The position numbers were made by a program, and so were the translations under genes. Shown here in pieces: positions 55,688 through 64,000 of a stretch of DNA of 64,000 nucleotides. The stretch is taken from positions 62,001 to 126,000 of the forward strand of contig CAWIBS010000022.1 in the NCBI GenBank assembly GCA_963834365.1, read 5' to 3'. How positions within the stretch are numbered: position 1 is the first letter of the stretch; each line of letters starts with the position of its first letter. Source of the stretch: CAWJAP01 sp963834365. Its GTDB lineage: Bacteria > Acidobacteriota > Vicinamibacteria > Vicinamibacterales > Vicinamibacteraceae. The notes under the pieces were generated by a model. That model had not been told where the DNA came from. It did not search any database and saw only the letters and a list, made by a program, of their open reading frames with translations.

Positions 55688-56831
55688 TCACCGGCTCGCG
55701 GATCCCGACGCGCCGGTCCACTCGCCGTAGTGGCGCTCCATGTCCTCCGGGGTCGGTGCGCTGTCGAAGATCATCACGCGGTAGCGGAAGAACTGACTCG
55801 GCCGGCCGGCAGCGCGAAGTTGAGCTGCTGCTTGCCGTCGGTGAAGGCCCCCTGGCCGAGCGTGTTGGCGGCGAACAGCCCGTAGCCGCGCGCGTGCCAG
55901 TAGGTCGGGATGACCGGGATTGCCCGGGTGATCGAGGATCGACGATCGTGACCGGCTTGCCGTCCACCTTGCCCGCGAGCATCGTCCAGCGCGCCGCGCG
56001 TGCCCCAGACGTCCTTGCCTTTCTTCCCTTCGCTGCTCAGGTACACGCCGGTGACGCCGGCGGTGTCCATGTCGGTCATCTTCGTCGACTGCGCCGGACG
56101 CGTCCTTGAACTCTCCGGACTTCTCGGCCGGATCCTCGAGCGCGCGGCGCACGCGCAGGCCGAGCACGCCTTCCTTGTTGTCGCTGAACGTGACCGTTCC
56201 GCCCGTCGGACGCAGGAGCGTCGTGATGCGGTCGATCATGCGCACGCCGCGGCCTGCGCGTGGAAGACGTAGCGTCGTGTCCTCCTTCAGGAGCACGGTC
56301 TTGACCCGGGGCGGTCACCCAGTCGAGCTTCACGCTCAGCTCGGCCCGGCCCTTGCCGTTCTCCTTCACGCCGGCGATCGCGGTGTGGACGATCGTCCCC
56401 ATCTTCGCCGCGCGCTCGCCGGCTTGATCGCGTCGGAGTTGTTCCAGAAGTCGAGCCGTTGACGTCGCCGTAGTTGAACCAGAGGCCGACGTGATGCGGA
56501 TGATCGGCGCGCTCGCCTTCGCGCGGCGCAGCGGGAAACCGCGCGTGACTGACGATGCCGCTTGGCCGATCGCGATCGGGTACAGCACCGGCTTCTTGAG
56601 CGTGGTCGGCCAGATGTAGGACGTGAACGGCTTGCCGTCCGACGGTGACGTCCACGCGATGCTCCTTGGACTTCTCGCGCACGAGCTGTCACCTTCGGCG
56701 CGTCCATGGCCTTGCGTGTCGCCGATGAGTGCGAGCTAGTCGGCCATCGCGGCCAGCAGCATGCCGCCGAGCGCCGCCACCGTGGTCACTGCGGATCAAC
56801 GCGGCGCAGTTCAACGCGTTCGCCTGTTCAT
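55688..56831 (-). CDS. DUF6807/PmoA-like secreted protein, frameshifted
   Basis: About 380 residues. Despite the family label PmoA it is unrelated to methane monooxygenase. Recognised blocks, over three frames: a signal-like stretch (VTTVAALGGMLLAAMAD), REKSKEHRVDVTVDGKPFTSYIWPTTLKKPVLYPI, ADHPHHVGLWFNYGDVNG, FWNNSDAIK, MGTIVHTAIAGVKENGKGRAELSV, TTLRLPRAGRGVRMIDRITTL, VTFSDNKEGVLGLRV, VWGTRGALDD, NPGHPDLL/TYWHARGYGLFAANTLGQGAF and FRYRVMIFD. The ATG at 56831 overlaps the oxidoreductase stop. At least eight shifts. The family occurs next to Gfo/Idh genes; its role is unknown. Confidence 0.78.
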
Positions 56832-58210
56832 CGTTCGTGCTCCTGGGGCTCCCGCCCGATCCGACCACGACGTCCTGCTTCGCGTCGTCGAAGGTGACGC
56901 GCTGTCCGGTGTGCATGGCGGCGATCGTCATGCACAGCGCGACCGAATGACTGTAGCCGGCCTCGATGTCGGCGTTCGGCGTCTTGCGGCTGCGCACGCA
57001 TTCCATCCAGTTGCGCATGTTGGCCGACGGTCGAGTCGTCGCCGCCGGTGTCGGCGCTCGGTCTCGCAGCTTCGACGCCTCCGCGAGCGACATCTCGCGG
57101 CAGCAGGTTCGCCTGCATGCCCATCGCCTTCGCGTGGTTCTCGCGTCAGCCCGCCCGTGTCGGCGTCACCTTGTTCTTGTCGAGATCGAGCATGCCGCCG
57201 TTCGAGTAGTAGTAGCTCCTTGACGTCGCCCGCCGCGTTGGTCTGGCGCGACGAGTAGATCGACCTGGAAGCCCTTCGTCGGCATCGTCCAGCGGGCCGT
57301 AGTCGAAGACCGCCGGTGAACGTATCCCAGTTCTTGCGGCCGTCCGTCCACAGATAGATGCCGCCGTTGGCGACGACGCTGCGCGGGCGCGGGTAGCCGG
57401 TGAACCAGTGCACCGTGTCGATCTGGTGCACCAGCCACTGATCGGGAATGCCCGACGAGTACGGCCAGAACAGCCGGAACTCGAGATACTTCCGCGGATC
57501 GAACGGCTCGTGCCGGCCGGTTCAGCAGATACCGCTTCCAGTCGGTGTCCTGCTCCATCAGCTGCTTGGCACCAGCTTCGGCCGGCGCCAGCGTCCCGGC
57601 TGGTTGACGTTCCACGTCATCTCGACCATGACGATGTCGCCGAACTTGCCGGACTTGAGGTACTCGTAGCGCCTGCTGATAGTTCTTCGCGCTGCGGCGC
57701 TGCGTGCCGATCTGGACGATCTTGCCGGTGTCCTTGACCGCCTTGCGGAGCGCGCGCGCGTCGGCTCATCGTGTTGGCGATCGGCTTTTCGACGTAGGCG
57801 TCGCGCCCGGCCTGCACGGCTTCGACGCCGTGCAGCGCGTGCTGGAAGTCGGCGGTGGCGATGATGACCGCGTCGACGTCCTTGCGATCGTAGAGCTCGT
57901 CGTTGTTGCGGGCGAGCGAACGGGCTTCGGCCAGGTTAGCTTCTTCGCGAAGTACGCTCGGTCCGGCTTCGCGGCGCTTAGCGTCCAGATGTCGGAGACC
58001 GCGACGAGCTCGAAGTTCAGCTCCTTGGCGCGTGCTTCTGGAACGCGGGGATCAGGCTGCCGCGGCAGCCGGTCGGAGAAGCCGACGATGCCGACGCGGA
58101 CGCGGTCGTTGGCGCCGAGGATGCGTGCGTAGCTCGAGGCGGGCGCGCAGCGTCAGGCCGGCGGCGCCGGCGGACGCGGTCTTGATGAAGGTGCGGCGCG
58201 ATGGGGACAT
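56828..58210 (-). CDS. Exported Gfo/Idh/MocA-family oxidoreductase (Tat signal), heavily frameshifted
   Basis: About 455 residues. MSPSRRTFIKTASAGAAGLTL is a clear Tat signal. Blocks over several frames: ASSYARILGANDRVRVGIVGFSD (Rossmann), CRGSLIPAFQKH, KELNFELVAVSDIW, AYFAKKL, ELYDRKDVDAVIIATADFQHALHGVEAVQAGRDAYVEKPIANTM with the catalytic Lys-Pro, KAVKDTGKIVQIGTQRRSAKNYQQA, GDIVMVEMTWNVNQPGRW, SSGIPDQWLVHQIDTVHWFTGYPRPRSVVANGG and MRNWMECVRSRKTPNADIEAGYSHSVALCMTIAAMHTG. The TGA at 56828 overlaps the next ATG. First gene of a four-gene operon ending in a cytochrome c. More than ten indels of both signs. Confidence 0.85.
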
Positions 58211-58223
58211 GGAAAACTCCGAT

Positions 58224-58438
58224 CGGCTACGGGCTACAGGCTACGGTCTACGGGCGTGGTGAAAACCGACGCTCGTCGTCCGAGACACGATTACCGCCGA
58301 GTCTTGGAGCGCCAGGCGGTGTGTGAAATCGACGGCAGTATACCTCGATAACGCTCTCGCCACGAGTCTGGCGTGCGAGCTTTGACCTCTCAGGAAGACC
58401 TCGGGTGGCCCGTAGACTGTAGCCCGCAGCCCGTAGCC
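58224..58438. repeat. Widely spaced inverted pair of GCTACGGG arrays
   Basis: GGCTACGGGCTACAGGCTAC words at 58224-58254 and the opposite sense CCCGTAGACTGTAGCCC at 58409-58438, enclosing about 155 bases between the divergent oxidoreductase operon and the TonB receptor. The enclosed DNA and 58440-58671 hold no gene I can support. Confidence 0.8.
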
Positions 58439-58671
58439 CTCGCGAGGGCATCTGCCGTCCTCGACGCCCTCGCGGGATCCAATAACACGGTGCAAATCCA
58501 ACAGGTTGGAGGCTGTCATACGCACAGAATTTCGTGAAGCTCCCGTCACGATCCGGGCGTATAGTGTCCGCACTCGCCATGCTCATGCGGCGCTCGATCT
58601 CACGGACTGTGTATGTGCGTGGTGCAGTGGTTTCCATGTCCCGGCATTCCAAGTTTCTAAGGAGGAGCAGT

Positions 58672-61600
58672 ATGCGTTGCTCGGTACGCGCGAGCACCGA
58701 CAGCCTGTCTCGATTCGGATGATCGTGTGCACGTTCGCGCTGCTGCTCGCGGCAGCGGCGCCGGCGTTCGCGCAGTTCGATCGCGGCACGCATCTCCGGC
58801 ACCATCAAGGACCAGCAGGGCGGCGTCATGCCGGGCGTGACCGTGACGGTCACGAACCAGGCCGACCCAGCAGTCCCGTTCGGCGGTCACCGACGGCTCG
58901 GGCTTCTTCACCCTGCCACTGCTCGAGCCGGGCCAGTACGACATCGCGGCGGAGCTCCAGGGCTTCAAGAAGATCACGCGGCAGAACGTGCAGCTCGACG
59001 CGCGGCGCCAGCATCGGCCTCGACTTCGCGCTCGAGACCGGCGCGATGACCGAGGTGGTCACCGTCACGGCCGAGGCGCCGCCGCTGCAGACCGACGTCG
59101 CGATCCGCAAGACGGTCGAAGCGAAGGACATCGAGCAGCTGTCGTTCTACGGGCCGCAACCCGATCGGCGTCGCCGGCCTGAAGGCGGGCGTCAGCGGCG
59201 GCAACTTCAACAACCGCGGCTTCGGCGACCTGGGCAACGGCGGCTTCAACATCAACGGCAGCCGCGACAGACGAGAACAACATCACCGATCGACGGCGCG
59301 ACGGCCATCCGCACCCGCTCGTCCGGCGCCATCATCGGCATCCAGAACGTCGACGCGATCCAGGAAGTGCAGGTGCTCACGGCGAACTACATGCCGGAGT
59401 ACGGGCGCGCGAGCGGCGGGCAGATCCGCTTCGTCACCAAGAGCGGCAGCAACCGCTACAGCGGCAGCGCCTCGTTCTTCTACGCGCGACGAATCGCTGC
59501 AGGCCAACACCTGGGCCCGCAACCGCAGCCCGAACGCGATCGAGAACAGCGGGCCGGCGCCGTTCGACTACAAGCAGTACGGCTACGCGTTCGGCGGCCC
59601 GATTCCCGGCGGGATGTTCAAGGACCGGCTGTTCTTCTTCGGCGCGCAGGAGTGGGTGGACTTCTTCCAGGTCCCGACCAACACCGCGACGGTGCCGACC
59701 GAGGCGATGCGGCGCGGCGACTTCAGCGAGCTGCTCGAACCCGAACAACGGCTTCTTCACCGGCGCGCGGCGATCATCGATCCGCCGACCGGCCAGCCGT
59801 TCCCGGGCAACATCATCCCGACGAACCGGCTGTCGCCCAACGGCGTCGCGATCCTGAACACCTATCCGCTGCCGACGCCGGGCTTCCGCCAGGGCTCGGC
59901 GAACGTGATTCAGAACAGCGACGAACCCGCAGGATCAGCGCAAGGACAACATCCGCTTCGACTACCGGCTGAACAACCGCAACCAGTTCACCTACCGCTA
60001 CTCGGGCTACAACTTCGTCGAGCTGGCGGCGTTCCGCGGCTACGTTCCCGTTCGCGCGGCCGAATCTCGACCGGCCGAACTACACGCAGACGGCGAGCTG
60101 GACGAGCACGATCTGCGAGCAACCTGATCAACGAGTTCAGCTACACCTACTCGCGCGACGACGTCTTCATCGACGTCTTCACCGGCGACGGCCTCTATCA
60201 GCGCAGCCGGACCGGCATCAACTACCCGTACATCTTCCCGGAGGCAAGGAGATCGACGACAAGATCCCGACCGATCTCGCTGCGCGGCTTCGGCAACATC
60301 GACGGCGGGCCGTACCCGGCCTCCTCGGCCGGCCCGATTCACACGTTCTCGAACGTCACGACGCTCGTGCGCGGCCGGCACACGTTCAAGGCCGGCGTGT
60401 CGTTCGAGTACTCGGGCGAGGACGACTTCGACCAGATCAACGTCAACGCGATTCCGGGCGGCACCAACAACCAGAACGGTCGGTTCGAGTTCCTCGACAG
60501 CCGCGCCGGCGGCACGGGCACGGCGGTGTCGAACATGGCGCTGGGCCTGTTCAGCAACTACGCCGAGCTCGGCCAGCGCAACTTCACGGAGTGGCGCGCG
60601 CTCGCGACCGACGTGTTCGTCCAGGACTCCTGGAGGCCGACCAGCAAGCTGACGATCGAAGGCGGCGTGCGCTGGGTCTACTGGCCGCCGTGGTACTCGA
60701 CGACCAACAACATCGCCAACTTCGATCCGCGGTTCTACGACACGGCAGAACCAGGCCGTGATCAACCCGGCCACCGGCCGTCTCATCAGCGGGCCGCGCT
60801 ACAACGGCGTCGTGCTGCCGGGCGACGGCTTCGAGGGTGAAGCGCTCGATACGGTCGCTGGCGCAGACCCGGCGGTGCTGGCGCTGTTCCGCGGCGAGCC
60901 GCGCGGCTTCTCGGAGACGCACGGCAACGCGTTCGAGCCGCGGCTCGGCATCAGCTATTCGCTCAACGAGAAGACCGTGCTCCGCGCCAGCGGCGGCGTC
61001 TTCCACAACCGCGTCACGCTGAACGACTCGACGCTGCTCGGCGGCAACCCGCCGTTCCAGCCGCAGGTGACGGTCGTCGAACGGCAGCGCCGACAACCCG
61101 GCGGCGGCAGCGTGGGCGGCGCGACCTGCCCTTCGTCATCAACGGCGCAGGACGTGGTGTTCAAGCACCCGACCGTCGTACATGTGGGCGACGGGCGTGC
61201 AGCGCGAGATGCCGTTCGGCTTCATCGTCGACGTCACCTACGTCGGCCGCCGCGGCCTCTACCTGCAGCGCGAGCGCAACATCAACCAGCTGCCGGCGGG
61301 GACGATGCAGGCGAACCCCGGCGTCAACATCGCGGCGCTGCGTCCGTACACCGGGTACGGCTCGATCCGGCTCTCGGAGAATGCCGGGCGGTCGATGTAC
61401 AACAGCCTGCAGATCAGCGCCGATCGCCGCTACAGCAACGGCCTGAAGGTCGGCGCGGCCTACACGCTCGGCAAGTCGGAGGACAACGGCAGCGACAAGC
61501 GCAACGTGCTGTGGAACACCTACGACGACACGCTCTACTAGGGGCCGTCGAACTTCGATCGCCGCCACGTGCTCAACATCTACTACATCTACGACCTGCC

Positions 61601-62125
61601 GTTCTTCCGCGACCAGGACACGCTGATCGGCAAGCTGCTCGGCGGCTGGCAGATCTCGGGCGCGACGTTCATCCGCACCGGCACGCCGTTCTCGCGTCGT
61701 CCGCGACAACGACATCGCGGGCGTCGGCGACGGCGGCTTCGGCAGCCCGTCGACCTCGTCGGCGATCCTGGCGAGCCCGAACTTCGTGCTGTACGACGGC
61801 ACGCCGGAGACGTTGGCGTTCAACACAGCGGCGTTCGCGCGCCGGCGGCCGGCACGTTCGGCAACGCGCCGCGCAACCTGATCAGCAACCCGGGCGAGCA
61901 GCAGTGGGACATCGCGCTGTTCAAGAACTTCGGCCTCGGCGGCGCGCGCAAGGTGCAGTTCCGGGCGGAGGTGTTCAACTTCCTCAACCACCCGAACCTG
62001 GGCGGCATCGAAAGGCGAGCTTCAGGGTGCGGGCTGGGCGGATCCGACGAACCCGAACTTCGGCGCGGATCACGAGCAAGACCGGATCGCGGGACATCCA
62101 GCTGAGCCTGCGGTTCCTGTTCTAA
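58672..62125 (+). CDS. TonB-dependent receptor, Oar-like with carboxypeptidase-regulatory N-terminus, heavily frameshifted
   Basis: Outer-membrane receptor of about 1,130-1,140 residues. ATG 58672 has AAGGAGG six bases upstream; a lost base near 58719 then leads into the signal MIVCTFALLLAAAAPAFAQ. Domains: carboxypeptidase-regulatory fold (DQQGGVMPGVTVTVTNQ, FFTLPLLEPGQYDIAAELQGF), plug (TVEAKDIEQLSFYG, NIDAIQEVQVLTANYMPEYGRASGGQIRFVTKSGSN, here NVDAI), barrel (FKDRLFFFGAQEWVDFFQ, HTFKAGVSFEYSGED, FVQDSWRPTSKLTIEGGVRW, LGISYSLNEKTVLRASGGVF) and C-terminal LSLRFLF. An in-frame TAG at 61539-61541 replaces an expected Tyr in LYYGPSNFDRRH. More than fifteen indels. No TonB-box was identified. 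Probably takes up a polymer fragment. Confidence 0.85.
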
Positions 62126-62127
62126 TC

Positions 62128-62900
62128 TGGCGTCGCGCGTCCTCAACGCGCGACGCGGGCCGCCCTTTGAATCGCGGCACTAATCCGGCGACCCTGGGCG
62201 GGTCGCCGGGCACCGCGATGGGCGGCGGTGGTAGTCCTGGCCGCCGCGTACCTCATCACGCGGCGGCGGTTCAGTTTGGCGTCTCTCGCCCGAGCCCGCA
62301 GCGCGGGCCGCCAGGATCAGACCGACAGCTCAGTTGTGTTGACAAAAGTGGAGCAGGCCTTCAGGCCTGCAGCCTGCCTGGGCCGGGCTGAAGCCCGGCG
62401 CCACTGGTTAGTTTGGCGCCGCGGGTTCTCAACCCGCGGCGCGGCCGCCTTGAAATCGCGGTCCGGCGCCGCGATGGTGGCCTTTCAAGTCGCGACAACT
62501 CTTCATTGGACGAGCTTGACGCCGCCGCGATGGAGCCGGAGCAAGTTGGGCGCCGCGCGCTTTCAGCGCGTGTCGAGCAAACCGATCCGCGACTCATCGA
62601 CCGGCTTCCAGCACAGTTGAGCGTGCGACCCCTTAACACGAGGCAGCCACCAGCGCCGCCATCGCGGCGCCGCCGGTCGATACTGCGCCGCTGACCTGAT
62701 CACGCGGCGCGCGCCGACCTGCGAGTCACGGCGCTGTTCGGGCGAGCCTGGGCGGCTCGCCCGGCGTCGCGATGGCGGCGGTGCGAGTTCGCGCGCAAGA
62801 CAACCTGCCGCCGCCTGCGCGGCCAGCGGGCCGCCGAGGCCCGCTGCATTGCCGCGCGGGATCGACGGCGGCTCGCGGCCCGGGCCGCGCTGAGGGCCGG
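62128..62900. repeat. Dense block of GC-rich palindromic composites and hairpins
   Basis: Starts three bases after the receptor stop. It holds a composite like that at 10750 (GCGTCGCGCGT/AACGCGCGACGC, GTCGCCGGG) at 62128-62228, a half copy (GCGCGGGCCGCC) near 62300, the double hairpin GTGGAGC...GCGCCAC at 62348-62404, another composite with stem GCGCCGCGGGTT/AACCCGCGGCGC at 62415, a stem GCGCGCTTTCAGCGCG near 62557, and CGGGCGAGCC/GGCTCGCCCG near 62737-62762. Stem bases differ between copies but stay complementary. No coding frame is convincing across these 830 bases. Confidence 0.82.
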
Positions 62901-62955
62901 CGCCGCAAGACAAACATCGTGTAAACTTGGGCGTTCTCACAGAGGTCCGTACCAG

Positions 62956-63999
62956 TTGAGACGACAACGACTTCTGGTCCTCGTGGCGGCGTCGCTCGGC
63001 GCATGGAGCGTGCTGGCTTCTCCCTCGTCGCTGCGCGGAGAGGCCCGGAGCGCATCGGGCACGCAGGCGGCCGCCGCGAAGCTCGAGGCCTACACCGAGA
63101 CGATCCCCGACACCAAGGTGACCTTCGACATGGTCGCCGATTCCCGGCGGCACCTTCCTGATGGGCAGCCCGGCGAGCGAGGCGGGCCGCGAGGCCGACG
63201 AGGGGCCGCCAGGTCCCGGTGAAGCTCAAGCCGTTCTGGATGGGCAAGTTCGAGGTCACCTGGGACGAGTACGACCTGTTCGCGTTCGCCAAGCGCGTCC
63301 GCCGCAAGCCCGGCGAGACGCCCACCGGCGCCGACGCCGTCACGACGCCCGACGCCGCCCTACGCCGACGAGACGTTCGGCCACGGCAAGGAGACGCAAC
63401 CCGCTCATCTGCATGACCCACCACGCCGCCATGGAGTACTGCCGCTGGCTGTCGGCCAAGACCGGCAAGACCTACCGCCTGCCGACCGAGGCCGAGTGGG
63501 AGTACGCCGCCGCGCCGGCACGACGACGCCGTATTCGTCGGCGACGACCGGACAGCTCAAGGACGTCGCCTGGTACGCCGCGAACTCCGACGACAAGCCT
63601 CACGCCGGTCGGCAAGAAGAAGCCCAACCCCTGGGGCCTGTACGACATGCACGGCAACGTCGCCGAGTGGTGCCTCGACCACTACGACCGAAGCGCTACG
63701 CGACGCTGGCCAGCGGCCCGAAGCCGCTGATCGCCCCGGTGCTCCTCCCGGGCGAAGCCCGGTATCCGCACGTCGTCCGCGGCGGCGGTTCGACGACGAG
63801 CCCGCGAAGCTGCGCAGCGCCGCGCGCCGGTCCTCGAACACGAGTGGAGCCGCCGCGACCCGCAGCGGCCGCAGAGCATCTGGTGGCTCACCGACGCCAA
63901 CTTCGTCGGCTTCCGGTCGTCCGGCCGGTCGAAGAGACCGAAAACTTGAAGGCGTTTGCGTCGAAGATCACCCGCGAGAGCGCGGACTATTCGAAGTGA
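62956..63999 (+). CDS. Sulfatase-modifying factor (formylglycine-generating enzyme)-like protein, frameshifted
   Basis: About 340 residues. The likely start is TTG 62956 (MRRQRLLVLVAASLGAWSVLA reads as a signal peptide); no ATG is nearby and AGAGG precedes it. FGE-fold blocks: GGTFLMGSPASEAGRE (after a shift near 63150), PVKLKPFWMGKFEVTWDEYDLF, PLICMTHHAAMEYCRWLSAKTGKTYRLPTEAEWEYAA, NPWGLYDMHGNVAEWCLDHYD and VVRGGG. It ends ESADYSK at 63999, leaving only the last base of the window. At least eight shifts. The Cys pair of true FGEs cannot be confirmed because of these, so it may be a non-catalytic SUMF1-domain protein. It lies downstream of the receptor. Confidence 0.82.
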
Positions 64000-64000
64000 G

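Noticed and set aside
55688..56831. Particulate methane monooxygenase subunit (from the family label PmoA)
   Set aside because: The sequence is a soluble DUF6807-type protein without the membrane spans or metal ligands of methane monooxygenase.
62128..62955. Small coding frames in the repeat block
   Set aside because: They translate palindromic repeats, lack ribosome sites and have no recognisable motif.

Overview
The window is GC-rich, gene-dense bacterial DNA. It most resembles an Acidobacteriota genome of the Vicinamibacteria type. That assignment is inferred from gene content: Ser/Thr kinases fused to PD40 or TPR modules, an ECF-like sigma factor beside a kinase, many Tat-signal Gfo/Idh oxidoreductases, gluconate-2-dehydrogenase subunit-3-like proteins, a DUF6807/PmoA-like protein, an Oar-like TonB receptor, and LpxB/LpxD, which indicate a Gram-negative envelope. 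Many genes carry single-base frameshifts (mostly +1). They cluster at 5.5-10.3, 40.5-43.5 and 55-64 kb, while much of 11-40 kb is cleaner, so I read most of them as consensus errors of a long-read or metagenome assembly and annotate the genes as intact but frameshifted.

Layout. 0-5 kb, minus strand: a housekeeping run sHSP-ymdB-xseA-xseB-ispA-tlyA-nadK with overlapping or tightly spaced ends. 5.3-10.3 kb, plus strand: a heat-shock island dnaK-sHSP-groES-groEL behind a near-consensus sigma-70 promoter. 10.5-18.2 kb: rpoZ, a small membrane protein, a Tat-type oxidoreductase, a kinase/PD40 protein, then gatCA and mgtC on the minus strand. 19-26.2 kb: lpxD, an exported UxuA-like protein, an M16 protease pair and lpxB. 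26.5-28.8 kb: a three-gene secreted operon with a matrixin-like protease and an outer-membrane barrel. 29-33 kb: an ECF-like sigma factor and a kinase/TPR protein. 33.3-36.1 kb: a small Lys-rich CxxC peptide, a SagB-type oxidoreductase with an RRE-like N-terminus, and a GT9-like protein. This is the best candidate here for an undescribed peptide-modifying locus. 36.2-37.6 kb: a COMT-like methyltransferase and a macrodomain protein.

37.9-54.6 kb is a sugar-acid and pentose catabolic region: xylA, xylB, two GntR/FadR regulators, several Gfo/Idh oxidoreductases, a TIM-barrel isomerase, an SDR, an ExuT-like transporter, eda, kdgK, manD and a hydroxypyruvate-isomerase-like protein. Together they fit hexuronate -> mannonate -> KDG -> KDPG -> pyruvate plus triose phosphate, with xylose entering through xylA/xylB, as would suit growth on glucuronoxylan-like polymers. 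54.7-58.2 kb (minus) is an exported oxidoreductase operon with a cytochrome c. 58.7-64 kb holds a TonB-dependent receptor, a dense block of palindromic repeats and a sulfatase-modifying-factor-like protein.

Intergenic DNA is unusually structured. Three kinds of element recur: (i) degenerate 7-8 bp tandem arrays, often as inverted pairs; (ii) hairpins whose stems differ but whose centre keeps TGAA/TTCA, often paired inside outer arms such as GTAGTG/CACTAC; (iii) longer GC-rich palindromic composites at gene 3' ends. Several gene ends and stop codons lie inside these elements. I saw no rRNA, tRNA, CRISPR array, insertion sequence or prophage.
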